DNA of 64,000 nt from Gilvibacter sediminis (GTDB taxonomy: Bacteria > Bacteroidota > Bacteroidia > Flavobacteriales > Flavobacteriaceae). Positions 47,268 to 54,991 of the stretch are shown here, in pieces. The first letter of the stretch is position 1. The number at the start of each line of letters is the position of its first letter. The stretch lies in NCBI RefSeq assembly GCF_028561565.1, contig NZ_JAQQTE010000004.1, positions 265,017-329,016 of the forward strand. The letters are read 5' to 3'. The translations under genes were made by a program, and so were the position numbers. The notes under the pieces are model-generated. The model made no database searches. It was not told the DNA's origin and saw nothing but the letters and a program-made list of their open reading frames with translations.

Positions 47268-47906
47268 ATGACTCGGTTTTTTAAGAATCTATCGTACTTC
47301 GCTACGATTATTCTTATCATCAACGCTTTATTATTTCTTAAAAGCTTTGCTAAACAGAGCAAGGCTTTTAAGTTTTTCACCCTATACTTGATCGCCATGT
47401 CTTTGACGCAGTCAGGCATGATCCTTTTTGTGATCTTGGGGGAGCCTAATATTTTCGTATCAAGTATTTATACGGTTGTACAATTGTTATTGTTGAGCTT
47501 ATTTTACGGCGAGCTGATAAAAAACCGTTTAATATACTTTTTAGCAGGAGGTCTTTTGTGCTTTATGCTGATTCAATACGCAATGGACCCGAGTTTGTTT
47601 TTTAGATACAATTCCATAGGTATTTCTCTGAGCCAGGCCTTATTGATAGGATATTCGCTTATCTATTTTTACCGATCCATCAGTGCTAAAACACCTTTTA
47701 TCATAGTGAATGTCGGGGTGTTTATCTATTTGATATGCAGCACTTTGATATTTGCCAGTGGGAATCTTCAATACGAATTGTCCCGACAAGGCTATTTGCT
47801 GCTATTGAACTTGAATATTGTGTTTTATCTGCTTTTTCAGTGCTTAGTCACCTTTGAATGGTATACCAATTACCGAACGCGAAAAGCCACTAAAAAACTT
47901 GTTTGA
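47268..47906 (+). CDS. Multi-pass membrane protein of unknown function
   Basis: 212 residues with about seven hydrophobic helices (about 7-24, 34-53, 61-79, 86-103, 113-131, 140-160, 175-196) and a basic C-terminal tail (NYRTRKATKKLV). The fold layout resembles seven-helix sensor membranes that accompany histidine kinases, but I see no known domain. The last codons overlap the kinase gene, which itself has only one membrane helix, so this protein could be its sensing partner. Function unknown. Confidence 0.8.
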   Translation: MTRFFKNLSYFATIILIINALLFLKSFAKQSKAFKFFTLYLIAMSLTQSGMILFVILGEPNIFVSSIYTVVQLLLLSLFYGELIKNRLIYFLAGGLLCFMLIQYAMDPSLFFRYNSIGISLSQALLIGYSLIYFYRSISAKTPFIIVNVGVFIYLICSTLIFASGNLQYELSRQGYLLLLNLNIVFYLLFQCLVTFEWYTNYRTRKATKKLV

Positions 47907-48687
47907 GAATACAGAAATAATCTCTTTAATCCTCATTGCGCTCAGCTTTTTATTGCTGATGGCAATCGCTCTGGTGATCTTCTTTTTCTTATCCCGTAAA
48001 AAGATCATCAATGCCGAGTTGGAAAAAGCCAATATGGAGATCTCTTTTCAGAAGGAGATGTTACAGGCTACGATTCTTACTCAGGAAAAGGAACGCAAAC
48101 GCATCGCGCAAGATCTACACGACGCTATTTCTTCCAAGCTTAATATTGTATCGCTCAACACCAATGTGCTCTTAGAAGGCGGGGTGGATGTACAACAAAC
48201 CAATGAAATGCTTGGAACCATACTTCAGATCTCCAATTCCACCTTGGAAAGTTCACGCAGGATTGCGCATGATCTACTTCCTCCGGTATTACAAAAATTT
48301 GGTTTGAAGGCGGCTGTTGAAGAACTTACCAACGATTACAACAGAGCCCATGATGGACTCATCACTTTAAAAAACGACTATCAGCCAGATTCCTTAGAAG
48401 CTAAAGAGGAACTGCACCTCTTTAGGATCATTCAAGAGTTGGTCAATAATTCTTTAAAACACGGCGCGGCTACACAGATAAATATTGAACTCAAAAGCCA
48501 ACCTCCGGGTTTAAACTATTCAGATAACGGAATAGGTTTTGAAAACACCGCCAGTGCCGGTAAACCGGGACTCGGCATGAAAAATATAGAAAGTCGTGTG
48601 GCGCTCTTAGGTGGGCAATCGCGCTTTGAAAGTGAAGCTGGGAACGGCATCAGATTTACCCTAAATAACCTCAGATATGGCAAATGA
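47899..48687 (+). CDS. Histidine kinase, NarL/DesK class (HisKA_3)
   Basis: 262 residues from the TTG at 47899 (overlapping the upstream gene by 8 bases); a TTG at 47854 is also in frame. One N-terminal membrane helix (about 8-31), coiled coil, HisKA_3 with the phosphorylated H74 in RIAQDLHDAISSKLN, and the ATPase domain with N-box IIQELVNNSLKHGAA, SDNGIGF and GLGMKNIESR. It has no extracellular domain of its own, which is why the preceding membrane protein is a candidate sensor. The cognate response regulator overlaps its 3' end by 11 bases. Confidence 0.92.
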   Translation: MFENTEIISLILIALSFLLLMAIALVIFFFLSRKKIINAELEKANMEISFQKEMLQATILTQEKERKRIAQDLHDAISSKLNIVSLNTNVLLEGGVDVQQTNEMLGTILQISNSTLESSRRIAHDLLPPVLQKFGLKAAVEELTNDYNRAHDGLITLKNDYQPDSLEAKEELHLFRIIQELVNNSLKHGAATQINIELKSQPPGLNYSDNGIGFENTASAGKPGLGMKNIESRVALLGGQSRFESEAGNGIRFTLNNLRYGK

Positions 48688-49351
48688 CACAATTCGAATT
48701 GGACTCGCAGACGATGAAGAGCTCTTTAGAAAAGGCATCGCTTTCATTTTGGAAAGAGAAGAAGACTTTGAAGTGGTCTTTGAAGCGGAGAACGGACAAA
48801 AGCTGTTAGATACCCTAGCCACTATGGATGATCTGCCCGATGTGGTCCTAACCGATCTTAAAATGCCTATGGTCAATGGTATAGAAGCTACCAAGGCCGT
48901 ACTCAAAAAATACCCAGCTATTAAAGTCATTGCCCTGACAAGCTACAACACGCGAGGTTTTATAGCCAATATGGTAGACATTGGGGCAGCGGCTTTCCTG
49001 GTTAAAAATTCAACTCCCAAGACCGTAAAACACACTGTTCGCGAAGTGGTCAAACGCGGCTTTTATTACAATTATCAAGTGATGCAAATTATTCAAGATG
49101 AATTACAGGGAGCCTCGAGCAGAAGCCTGAATGAGGCTGAGGAACTCACTACTCGGGAGAAGGAAATTTTACAACTGATCTGCGATCAACTCACCACCCA
49201 TGAAATTGCGGAGAAGCTCTTTATTAGTCCAAGAACCGTAGAAGGACATAGAAATAACTTATTGCAAAAAACAGAGTCCAAGAACGTTGCCGGACTCGTT
49301 TTGTTTGCAATTCGTCATAATTTGGTGATTCTAGATAAGGGTCTCTACTAA
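48677..49351 (+). CDS. NarL/FixJ-type response regulator
   Basis: 224 residues: receiver domain with phospho-acceptor D60 in VVLTDLKMPMVNG, switch residues in VIALTSYNTRG, conserved Lys in AFLVKNSTP; C-terminal LuxR-type HTH (LTTREKEILQLICDQLTTHE, IAEKLFISPRTVEGHRNNL). Partner of the overlapping histidine kinase. The nearest downstream gene is pgi, whose leader carries a 9-bp inverted repeat that could be a target site, but this is only a positional guess. Confidence 0.94.
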   Translation: MANDTIRIGLADDEELFRKGIAFILEREEDFEVVFEAENGQKLLDTLATMDDLPDVVLTDLKMPMVNGIEATKAVLKKYPAIKVIALTSYNTRGFIANMVDIGAAAFLVKNSTPKTVKHTVREVVKRGFYYNYQVMQIIQDELQGASSRSLNEAEELTTREKEILQLICDQLTTHEIAEKLFISPRTVEGHRNNLLQKTESKNVAGLVLFAIRHNLVILDKGLY

Positions 49352-49359
49352 TTTGTCAT

Positions 49360-49390
49360 TAAATTTGTCAGTGAAACCCAAACTGACAAA
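49360..49390 (+). promoter_or_regulatory. pgi promoter element and 9-bp inverted repeat at the start codon
   Basis: TAAATTTG (49360-49367, exact TAnnTTTG) overlaps the left arm of a perfect inverted repeat TTTGTCAGT (49364-49372) / ACTGACAAA (49382-49390), which ends 2 bases before the pgi ATG. AATTTGTCA also occurs once more just upstream (49351-49359 region). The repeat could be an operator; as RNA only its right part would be transcribed if this -7 box is used. Confidence 0.45.
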
Positions 49391-49392
49391 AA

Positions 49393-50955
49393 ATGAGTTT
49401 TCCATCTGTCAATCCAACAGGCACTTCAGCCTGGAAACGTTTAAGTGAATTAAGAGCTAATGAGCAACCTCGCTTGCAAGATCTGTTTAAAGCAGATCCT
49501 GAGCGCGCAGCGCGCTACAGTATGCAATGGGAGGATTTTTATGTGGATTGTTCCAAGACCCATTTGACACAAGAAATTCACGAGGCGCTTTTGGCTTTGG
49601 CTGAGGAAGTTAAACTTGATGACGCCATTAAGGCGCAATTCTCTGGGGTTCATATCAATCAGACTGAAGATCGAGCGGTAATGCATATGGCGCTGCGCAA
49701 TTTCTCTGATATGAAACCAGAAGTGGCAGAAGTACTTTCACAGATGAAGACTTTTAGCGAGGCGGTGATCTCAGGTAGCTGGAAAGGTCATACCGGTAAA
49801 TCCATTACCGATGTTGTCAACATAGGAATAGGAGGGAGTGACCTCGGGCCAGATATGGTGGTAGAAGCCTTGCGCAATCAACGCAATCATTTAAACATTC
49901 ATTTTGTTTCAAATGTAGAGGGCGACCACGTTGTGGAATCCTTAAAAGGCTTGGACCCAGAAACCACGCTCTTTATCATTGTATCTAAGAGTTTTACTAC
50001 TCAGGAGACCTTGATGAATGCACAGACCATTCGCAAGTGGTTCTTACAACACGCAGCTGAAGATCAAATTGCCAAGCACTTTGTCGCGGTGAGCACCAAT
50101 ATTCCAGCCGTAAAAGACTTTGGGATTGATCCGAACAACATTTTTACCATGTGGGACTGGGTTGGCGGTCGCTTTTCTTTGTGGAGTGCCGTTGGACTCT
50201 CTATTGCTTGTGCTATTGGCTATGACCAATACGAAGAGCTTTTAAGAGGTGCTCACGCTATGGATCAGCACTTTACTCAAACGTCTTTTGAGCAGAACTT
50301 ACCAGTGACCCTCGCGCTGATCTCCATTTGGTACAACAACTTCTTGGGAGCTGAGAGTGAAGCAGTGATCCCTTATACGCAGTATTTGACCAAGCTCGTT
50401 CCTTATTTACAACAGGCTATTATGGAGAGTAATGGTAAGGGAGTCGATAGAAACGGAGACGTGATCAACTATCAAACAGGAACCATTGTTTGGGGATCTA
50501 CCGGAACCAATGCCCAGCATGCTTTTTTCCAATTGATTCACCAAGGAACTAAAGTGATTCCTGCAGACTTCATCGGCTTTAAGAAAGATCAACACAATCA
50601 GAAAGCGCATCAAGACGCACTTATGGCCAATTTCATTGCTCAAACTCAAGCCTTGATGACTGGAACCGATGGTCAAAGCTTAGATTCTCCATTCAAAGTA
50701 TTTACTGGAGACCGTCCAACGAACACCATTCTTATAGATGAATTGAGTCCTAATTCACTGGGGAAACTCATTGCACTCTATGAGCATAAACTCTTTACAC
50801 AAGGAGTGATCTGGAATATTTTCAGTTATGATCAATGGGGCGTACAGCTCGGTAAGGTGTTGGCTAAGAACACTTTGAGTGATATTGAGTCTGGCAGTGT
50901 TTCTGCTGGCCATGATGCATCTACGGCAGCCTTATTGAGAAAGTTGGGGGAGTAG
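49393..50955 (+). CDS. pgi: Glucose-6-phosphate isomerase
   Basis: 520 residues. GIGGSDLGPDMVVEAL (phosphosugar SIS motif), SKSFTTQETLMNAQTIRKW, FTMWDWVGGRFSLWS and the family signature SYDQWGVQLGKVL near the C-terminus. Interconverts glucose-6-phosphate and fructose-6-phosphate, joining the PgmB and kinase products to PfkA. ATG is just downstream of the inverted repeat described above. Confidence 0.97.
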   Translation: MSFPSVNPTGTSAWKRLSELRANEQPRLQDLFKADPERAARYSMQWEDFYVDCSKTHLTQEIHEALLALAEEVKLDDAIKAQFSGVHINQTEDRAVMHMALRNFSDMKPEVAEVLSQMKTFSEAVISGSWKGHTGKSITDVVNIGIGGSDLGPDMVVEALRNQRNHLNIHFVSNVEGDHVVESLKGLDPETTLFIIVSKSFTTQETLMNAQTIRKWFLQHAAEDQIAKHFVAVSTNIPAVKDFGIDPNNIFTMWDWVGGRFSLWSAVGLSIACAIGYDQYEELLRGAHAMDQHFTQTSFEQNLPVTLALISIWYNNFLGAESEAVIPYTQYLTKLVPYLQQAIMESNGKGVDRNGDVINYQTGTIVWGSTGTNAQHAFFQLIHQGTKVIPADFIGFKKDQHNQKAHQDALMANFIAQTQALMTGTDGQSLDSPFKVFTGDRPTNTILIDELSPNSLGKLIALYEHKLFTQGVIWNIFSYDQWGVQLGKVLAKNTLSDIESGSVSAGHDASTAALLRKLGE

Positions 50956-50966
50956 TCTTTCACCTT

Positions 50967-50996
50967 ACGCAACCTTTTTACTCTTGGTAGTCTATT
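50967..50996 (+). promoter_or_regulatory. Alternative-sigma promoter candidate, copy 1 (before the LRR/T9SS gene)
   Basis: ACGCAACCTTTT (50967-50978) and GTCTATT (50990-50996). The same two blocks, start-to-start 23 bases apart, recur at 53706-53735. GCAACC followed by T-run and a GTCTA-type box is the style of ECF-sigma promoters. The ATG of the LRR gene follows 43 bases later; no TAnnTTTG element is present in the gap. Confidence 0.5.
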
Positions 50997-51039
50997 AGGT
51001 ATACCGGCATCTGCTGGTAGCTAATAAATGTGACTTGCC

Positions 51040-53685
51040 ATGAAAAAAAATCTACTCCTTCTTTTTTTAGGATTGTTCTTTATTTTCCCTGCTTTAGGGC
51101 AAATAGTAGATATTCCGGATCCAATTTTTAAAAATGTTTTAGTTAATGAATTGTGTTGGGACACCGACGGCAATGGCCTTCCCGATTCTGTTGTTGACAC
51201 CAGCGGTGACGGGGAAATTCAGCTTGCAGAGGCGCTTGCTGTAGACCGGCTTATCGTTAATAATCACGGAGTTGAATCTGCAGTTGGCATTAATGCCTTT
51301 GAGAATTTGGTCGAGTTGCAGTTTCCTTACAATTACTTGTCCTCCTTGGACATTTCAGCTTTAGTATTATTGGAAGAACTCGACATAACAGCGAATGAAA
51401 TAACTGCAATCAATTATCCAAGTCCCAATGTGCTTAAGGATCTTGATTTTTTATGGAATGAACTGTCTAGCTTTGATTTTACGCTATTTCCTGAGCTTTT
51501 AGATGTTGATCTATCGGGCAATCCCATCTCCGATATTGATTTGAGTTCAGCGATCAATTTGACAAGAATCAGGCTTAGAGATACTTATATCACAGAAGTT
51601 GAGATTGCGGACCTCCCTAATTTGATTCGTGTGGAATTTAGCGGGAATGACAATTTAGAAAGTCTTTCTTTAACCAATCTGCCGGCCTTAACGTTTGCAT
51701 CGGCAAGTTACAGTGTGCTTAGTACCTTGATCCTCGAGGAGCTTCCAATGCTCAATAATCTAAGTATTGCTGATACGCAACTGACCAGTATTGATCTCAC
51801 CAACTTACCTGCGCTTTACTCGGTTTTTGCAATTGAGGGCGTTTTAGAAGAGATCAATGTTGCTGGACTCGAAAACCTCACATTTTTAAATCTGTTTACC
51901 AATAATATTTCCTCTTTGGATGTAACGGGCTTGGTATCTTTAGAAGTACTTTCCTTAGATCAAAACCCCATTGGCAGCCTAGATTTTGAAGCAATTCCAA
52001 CCTTAAGGGTTCTACAAATTTCTGAAACTAATTTTACGGAGATAGACCTCAGTCTTTTTCCGGATTTATACAATTATCGGGGTGGTGGTAATGCTATAGA
52101 AGAGTTGGATTTTTCTTTAAATCCTTTGTTGAGTGATCTCGATTTAGGAAACACCTTGAGCTCGCGAGTGCTGCTTAAGAACGGCACAGCCATTACGAGC
52201 AATTTGAGCATCACTGGAGGTGCCAATTTAGCGTATATCTGTGTAGATGATTTTGAGGCTGATCAGCTTCTTGAAGCCCTAGCTGAGGGCGAAATAGTTG
52301 ATGTAGTCGTCAACAGTTATTGCAGCTTTGATCCCGGCGGTGAGGTTTATGAAGTCAGCGGAGCCGCACGATTTGATCTTGAATCTGACGGGTGTACAGA
52401 TTCTGATGTCTTGGTACCTTTTATGCGCTATGAGGTCAATGACGGCGCGACTGTAGGAACATTTTTTGCAGACGCCTCCGGAACTTACAGAATACCTTTA
52501 AATGAGGGAGACTATGTGGTGACCGCATCATCGGAATACCCAGATTACTTTAGTGTTGACCCATCAGGTTTGAGTTTTAGTTTTCCCGCCGCTTCAAGCC
52601 CTTTGATCCAAGATTATTGTGTGACTTCTGCTGGGGACTTCAATGATTTAGAGGTGGTGATCATTCCAATCACACAGGCGGTTCCAGGCTTTGAAAGTAG
52701 CTATACCTTACTCATAAATAACAACGGGTCCACAGCGCTGACGGGAGAAATTCAACTCAGTTTTGAAGATGATTTGATGGATTATTTCAATGCTGATGTA
52801 GCTCCATCGAGTATTGCAGATTCAAGTATTATTTGGTATTTTTCAGATATAACTCCCTTTAGTGCTACTAGTATAAACGTGACTTTCCTGCTCAATACGC
52901 CAACAGACAGTCCGCCATTAATTGGTGGAGAAATCTTGAATTTTGAAGCAGCCCTTGATTTCTCAGCAACTGATGAAACTCCAGCGGACAATACATTTGT
53001 ACTTCATCAAGAAGTGGTGAATTCCTATGACCCTAACGACAAAACCGCTTTAGAAGGCGATAAGATCCTCGAGGAGCAAGTTGGGGAGTATATGCATTAT
53101 TTGATTCGTTTTGAAAACTTGGGGACTGCAAATGCGACGAATGTTGTTATAACAGATACTATTGACACCTCTAAATTTCAATTGTCTACTTTGATTCCCC
53201 TACGAGGAAGTCATGAGTTTGAAACACGCGTCAATGACAATTTGGTGGAATTCATTTTTGAAGGGATTGATCTGCCCTTTGATGATGCCAATAATGACGG
53301 TTATGTTCTCTTTAAGATAAAGACACAAGAAAGTTTAGAATTGGGCGACAGCTTTAGTAATTCTGCGGCGATCTATTTTGACTTCAATCCGCCAATCATT
53401 ACTAATGAAGCCATTACCACAGTGGTAAGCACTCTTGGAATTGATGAATTTGTTTTAGCTGATACGGTTCAACTCTATCCAAATCCAGTAGTCGACAGAC
53501 TTGAGATTTCGGGGATTCCCTCAGCAGACATCCTAAAATTGAAGGTTTATAATTTACAAGGTATGCTGGTATTGGAATCCGAGGGTAAATCCCAAATTGA
53601 GGTCGCACCACTGCAACAAGGAGTATATTTTTTGCAGATTCAAACTGCTGATGGTCAGTTGTTTAAAAGGTTTATAAAGAAATAA
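51040..53685 (+). CDS. Leucine-rich-repeat surface protein with T9SS sorting domain
   Basis: 881 residues. Signal peptide to about 21; calcium-type WDTDGNGLPDSVVDTSGDGE near residue 45; about fifteen degenerate 21-22 residue leucine-rich repeats (about 75-410; e.g. LPMLNNLSIADTQLTSIDL); two beta-sandwich domains, the second with YDPNDKTALEGDKI and LIRFENLGTANATNVVITDT, a DUF11/repeat-domain style common before T9SS tails; and a type A sorting domain (YPNPVVDRLEI, GMLVLESEG, GVYFLQIQT). Secreted and anchored outside; likely adhesive or binding role. Its promoter appears to be of alternative-sigma type. Confidence 0.88.
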   Translation: MKKNLLLLFLGLFFIFPALGQIVDIPDPIFKNVLVNELCWDTDGNGLPDSVVDTSGDGEIQLAEALAVDRLIVNNHGVESAVGINAFENLVELQFPYNYLSSLDISALVLLEELDITANEITAINYPSPNVLKDLDFLWNELSSFDFTLFPELLDVDLSGNPISDIDLSSAINLTRIRLRDTYITEVEIADLPNLIRVEFSGNDNLESLSLTNLPALTFASASYSVLSTLILEELPMLNNLSIADTQLTSIDLTNLPALYSVFAIEGVLEEINVAGLENLTFLNLFTNNISSLDVTGLVSLEVLSLDQNPIGSLDFEAIPTLRVLQISETNFTEIDLSLFPDLYNYRGGGNAIEELDFSLNPLLSDLDLGNTLSSRVLLKNGTAITSNLSITGGANLAYICVDDFEADQLLEALAEGEIVDVVVNSYCSFDPGGEVYEVSGAARFDLESDGCTDSDVLVPFMRYEVNDGATVGTFFADASGTYRIPLNEGDYVVTASSEYPDYFSVDPSGLSFSFPAASSPLIQDYCVTSAGDFNDLEVVIIPITQAVPGFESSYTLLINNNGSTALTGEIQLSFEDDLMDYFNADVAPSSIADSSIIWYFSDITPFSATSINVTFLLNTPTDSPPLIGGEILNFEAALDFSATDETPADNTFVLHQEVVNSYDPNDKTALEGDKILEEQVGEYMHYLIRFENLGTANATNVVITDTIDTSKFQLSTLIPLRGSHEFETRVNDNLVEFIFEGIDLPFDDANNDGYVLFKIKTQESLELGDSFSNSAAIYFDFNPPIITNEAITTVVSTLGIDEFVLADTVQLYPNPVVDRLEISGIPSADILKLKVYNLQGMLVLESEGKSQIEVAPLQQGVYFLQIQTADGQLFKRFIKK

Positions 53686-53705
53686 AGGAAATTTTTTAAA
53701 ATTCC

Positions 53706-53735
53706 ACGCAACCTTTTAATGATTTGTGGACTATT
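53706..53735 (+). promoter_or_regulatory. Alternative-sigma promoter candidate, copy 2 (intergenic)
   Basis: ACGCAACCTTTT (53706-53717) and GACTATT (53729-53735), the same blocks and spacing as at 50967-50996. It starts 20 bases after the LRR gene stop and is followed, not by a gene start, but by a paired region ending in a terminator at 53795-53824. Confidence 0.5.
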
Positions 53736-53737
53736 TA

Positions 53738-53824
53738 ATAACTCCACAGGTGCAGGCGCAAGCACCAAGAGTTAAGTTAGTCTGTTAAGATAAGAGCGAC
53801 TGCCGCCCGGTAGTCGCTTTTACA
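53738..53824 (+). ncRNA. Candidate small RNA between the LRR gene and pldA
   Basis: About 85 bases between the second promoter-like motif and a terminator. Pairing: AACTC (53740-53744) / GAGTT (53769-53773) enclosing GGTGC (53749-53753) / GCACC (53762-53766), a single-stranded stretch, then the terminator hairpin. No start codon gives a usable ORF. An alternative view is a leader of the phospholipase gene with an attenuator. Confidence 0.45.
53795..53824 (+). terminator. Intrinsic terminator upstream of the phospholipase gene
   Basis: 7-bp stem AGCGACT (53795-53801) / AGTCGCT (53812-53818), 10-base GC-rich loop, followed by TTTACATTTCTTT. It may end both the LRR transcript and the small RNA candidate. 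Confidence 0.75.
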
Positions 53825-53869
53825 TTTCTTTATAGTACCTTCAGGGCAACTAACTAATTTTTTTTTGCT

Positions 53870-54880
53870 TTGCGCAGATTTTTACTTCTTTTTATCCTGA
53901 TTGGGGTTACAGCTTCAGCTCAAGAAGCAACGGAGCAGCAAACCTCTGTTTTTGGTGATTATTACCCCATTAGCATTAAACCCACGGTGCGTTATTTGTC
54001 TAGTATGGTAGATCAAGAAGAGATTCTTTTTGATGCTAATCCGGTGGTTTATTACAGCTTTTACAACAATATGGTCAAGAACCTGCAGGATGAATCAGAC
54101 AAGCGCTTTAGCAGTACATTCTATGCCAGTTTCCAGCCGCATATTCGTATGTATAATGAAAACTCAAGACCTGTCAAAACGCCTTCTTATCGCGTATTGC
54201 TTGGATTTCAGCTATTGCGCAAAACAGATGGAAACCATTTTTTAGCTGCTGCATTAGAGTCTGGGCATTATTCCAACGGCCAATCGGGTTGCGCTTTTGA
54301 CATCAATTTAGACGATGAGACCTCACCCTGTGATGCTATCTACGCCATGATCACGGACCAGACCAATTTGTCCGATATTCTCAATCGGGTCAATGGAAAT
54401 TTCTCCACTAATTTTACTCGGGTAAGTGGAAATTTCAGATATAACAACCTAAAAAAGAATACGCCGTATCAGGTTCACTCATTTACGGGCTGGTACGAAC
54501 TTTGGCATAACAATATGTTCTTTTTGGCAGATTTAGGAGGGTATAATCCTTTGGATATTGACATCTACGGCCGTCACCGATTGGGTTTTGAATATGAATA
54601 TTTACACACTTATAAAGAAACGCTTAAGTATTCGGTGGGACTCCGAATGGAAGGAATCTCCGGAGCTCACCCTAGTGTAGAACCTTTACGCGCAGAAGTA
54701 TTTGGAACGTGGTATCCCTTTAAGAGCGACTTTGGTTTTTTTGTGAGTTATATCTACGGCCATGATAATTACAATTATCGCTTTGTGGATTCGGGTAATC
54801 AGATAAGCGTGGGAGTGAGTTGGGATTGGTTTACTCCGTTTCAGATCAAACGTGTAGAAAACCTGCGTTCAAAACAATAA
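53870..54880 (+). CDS. pldA: Outer-membrane phospholipase A
   Basis: 336 residues. Signal peptide ending TASAQ, then a beta-barrel with the OMPLA active-site motif: HYSNGQSG (H133, S135, N136, G137), in the family form H-x-S-N-G; the later FSTNFTRVSGNFRYN fits the region of the Asn of the catalytic triad. It hydrolyses outer-membrane phospholipids, keeping lipid asymmetry. Start is TTG at 53870 (TTG CGC AGA), with no ATG that retains the signal peptide. The next 111 bases before yifB hold only a weak hairpin. Confidence 0.88.
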   Translation: MRRFLLLFILIGVTASAQEATEQQTSVFGDYYPISIKPTVRYLSSMVDQEEILFDANPVVYYSFYNNMVKNLQDESDKRFSSTFYASFQPHIRMYNENSRPVKTPSYRVLLGFQLLRKTDGNHFLAAALESGHYSNGQSGCAFDINLDDETSPCDAIYAMITDQTNLSDILNRVNGNFSTNFTRVSGNFRYNNLKKNTPYQVHSFTGWYELWHNNMFFLADLGGYNPLDIDIYGRHRLGFEYEYLHTYKETLKYSVGLRMEGISGAHPSVEPLRAEVFGTWYPFKSDFGFFVSYIYGHDNYNYRFVDSGNQISVGVSWDWFTPFQIKRVENLRSKQ

Positions 54881-54991
54881 TTACACTGCTTTAAATTCAT
54901 AAATCTAGAGCACATTTTACGCTAGAACTCACCGTCTTCAGGCAGAGCTTTTAGTACCTTGGCAGTGGTTATTCCTCCCAAAATCACCACT

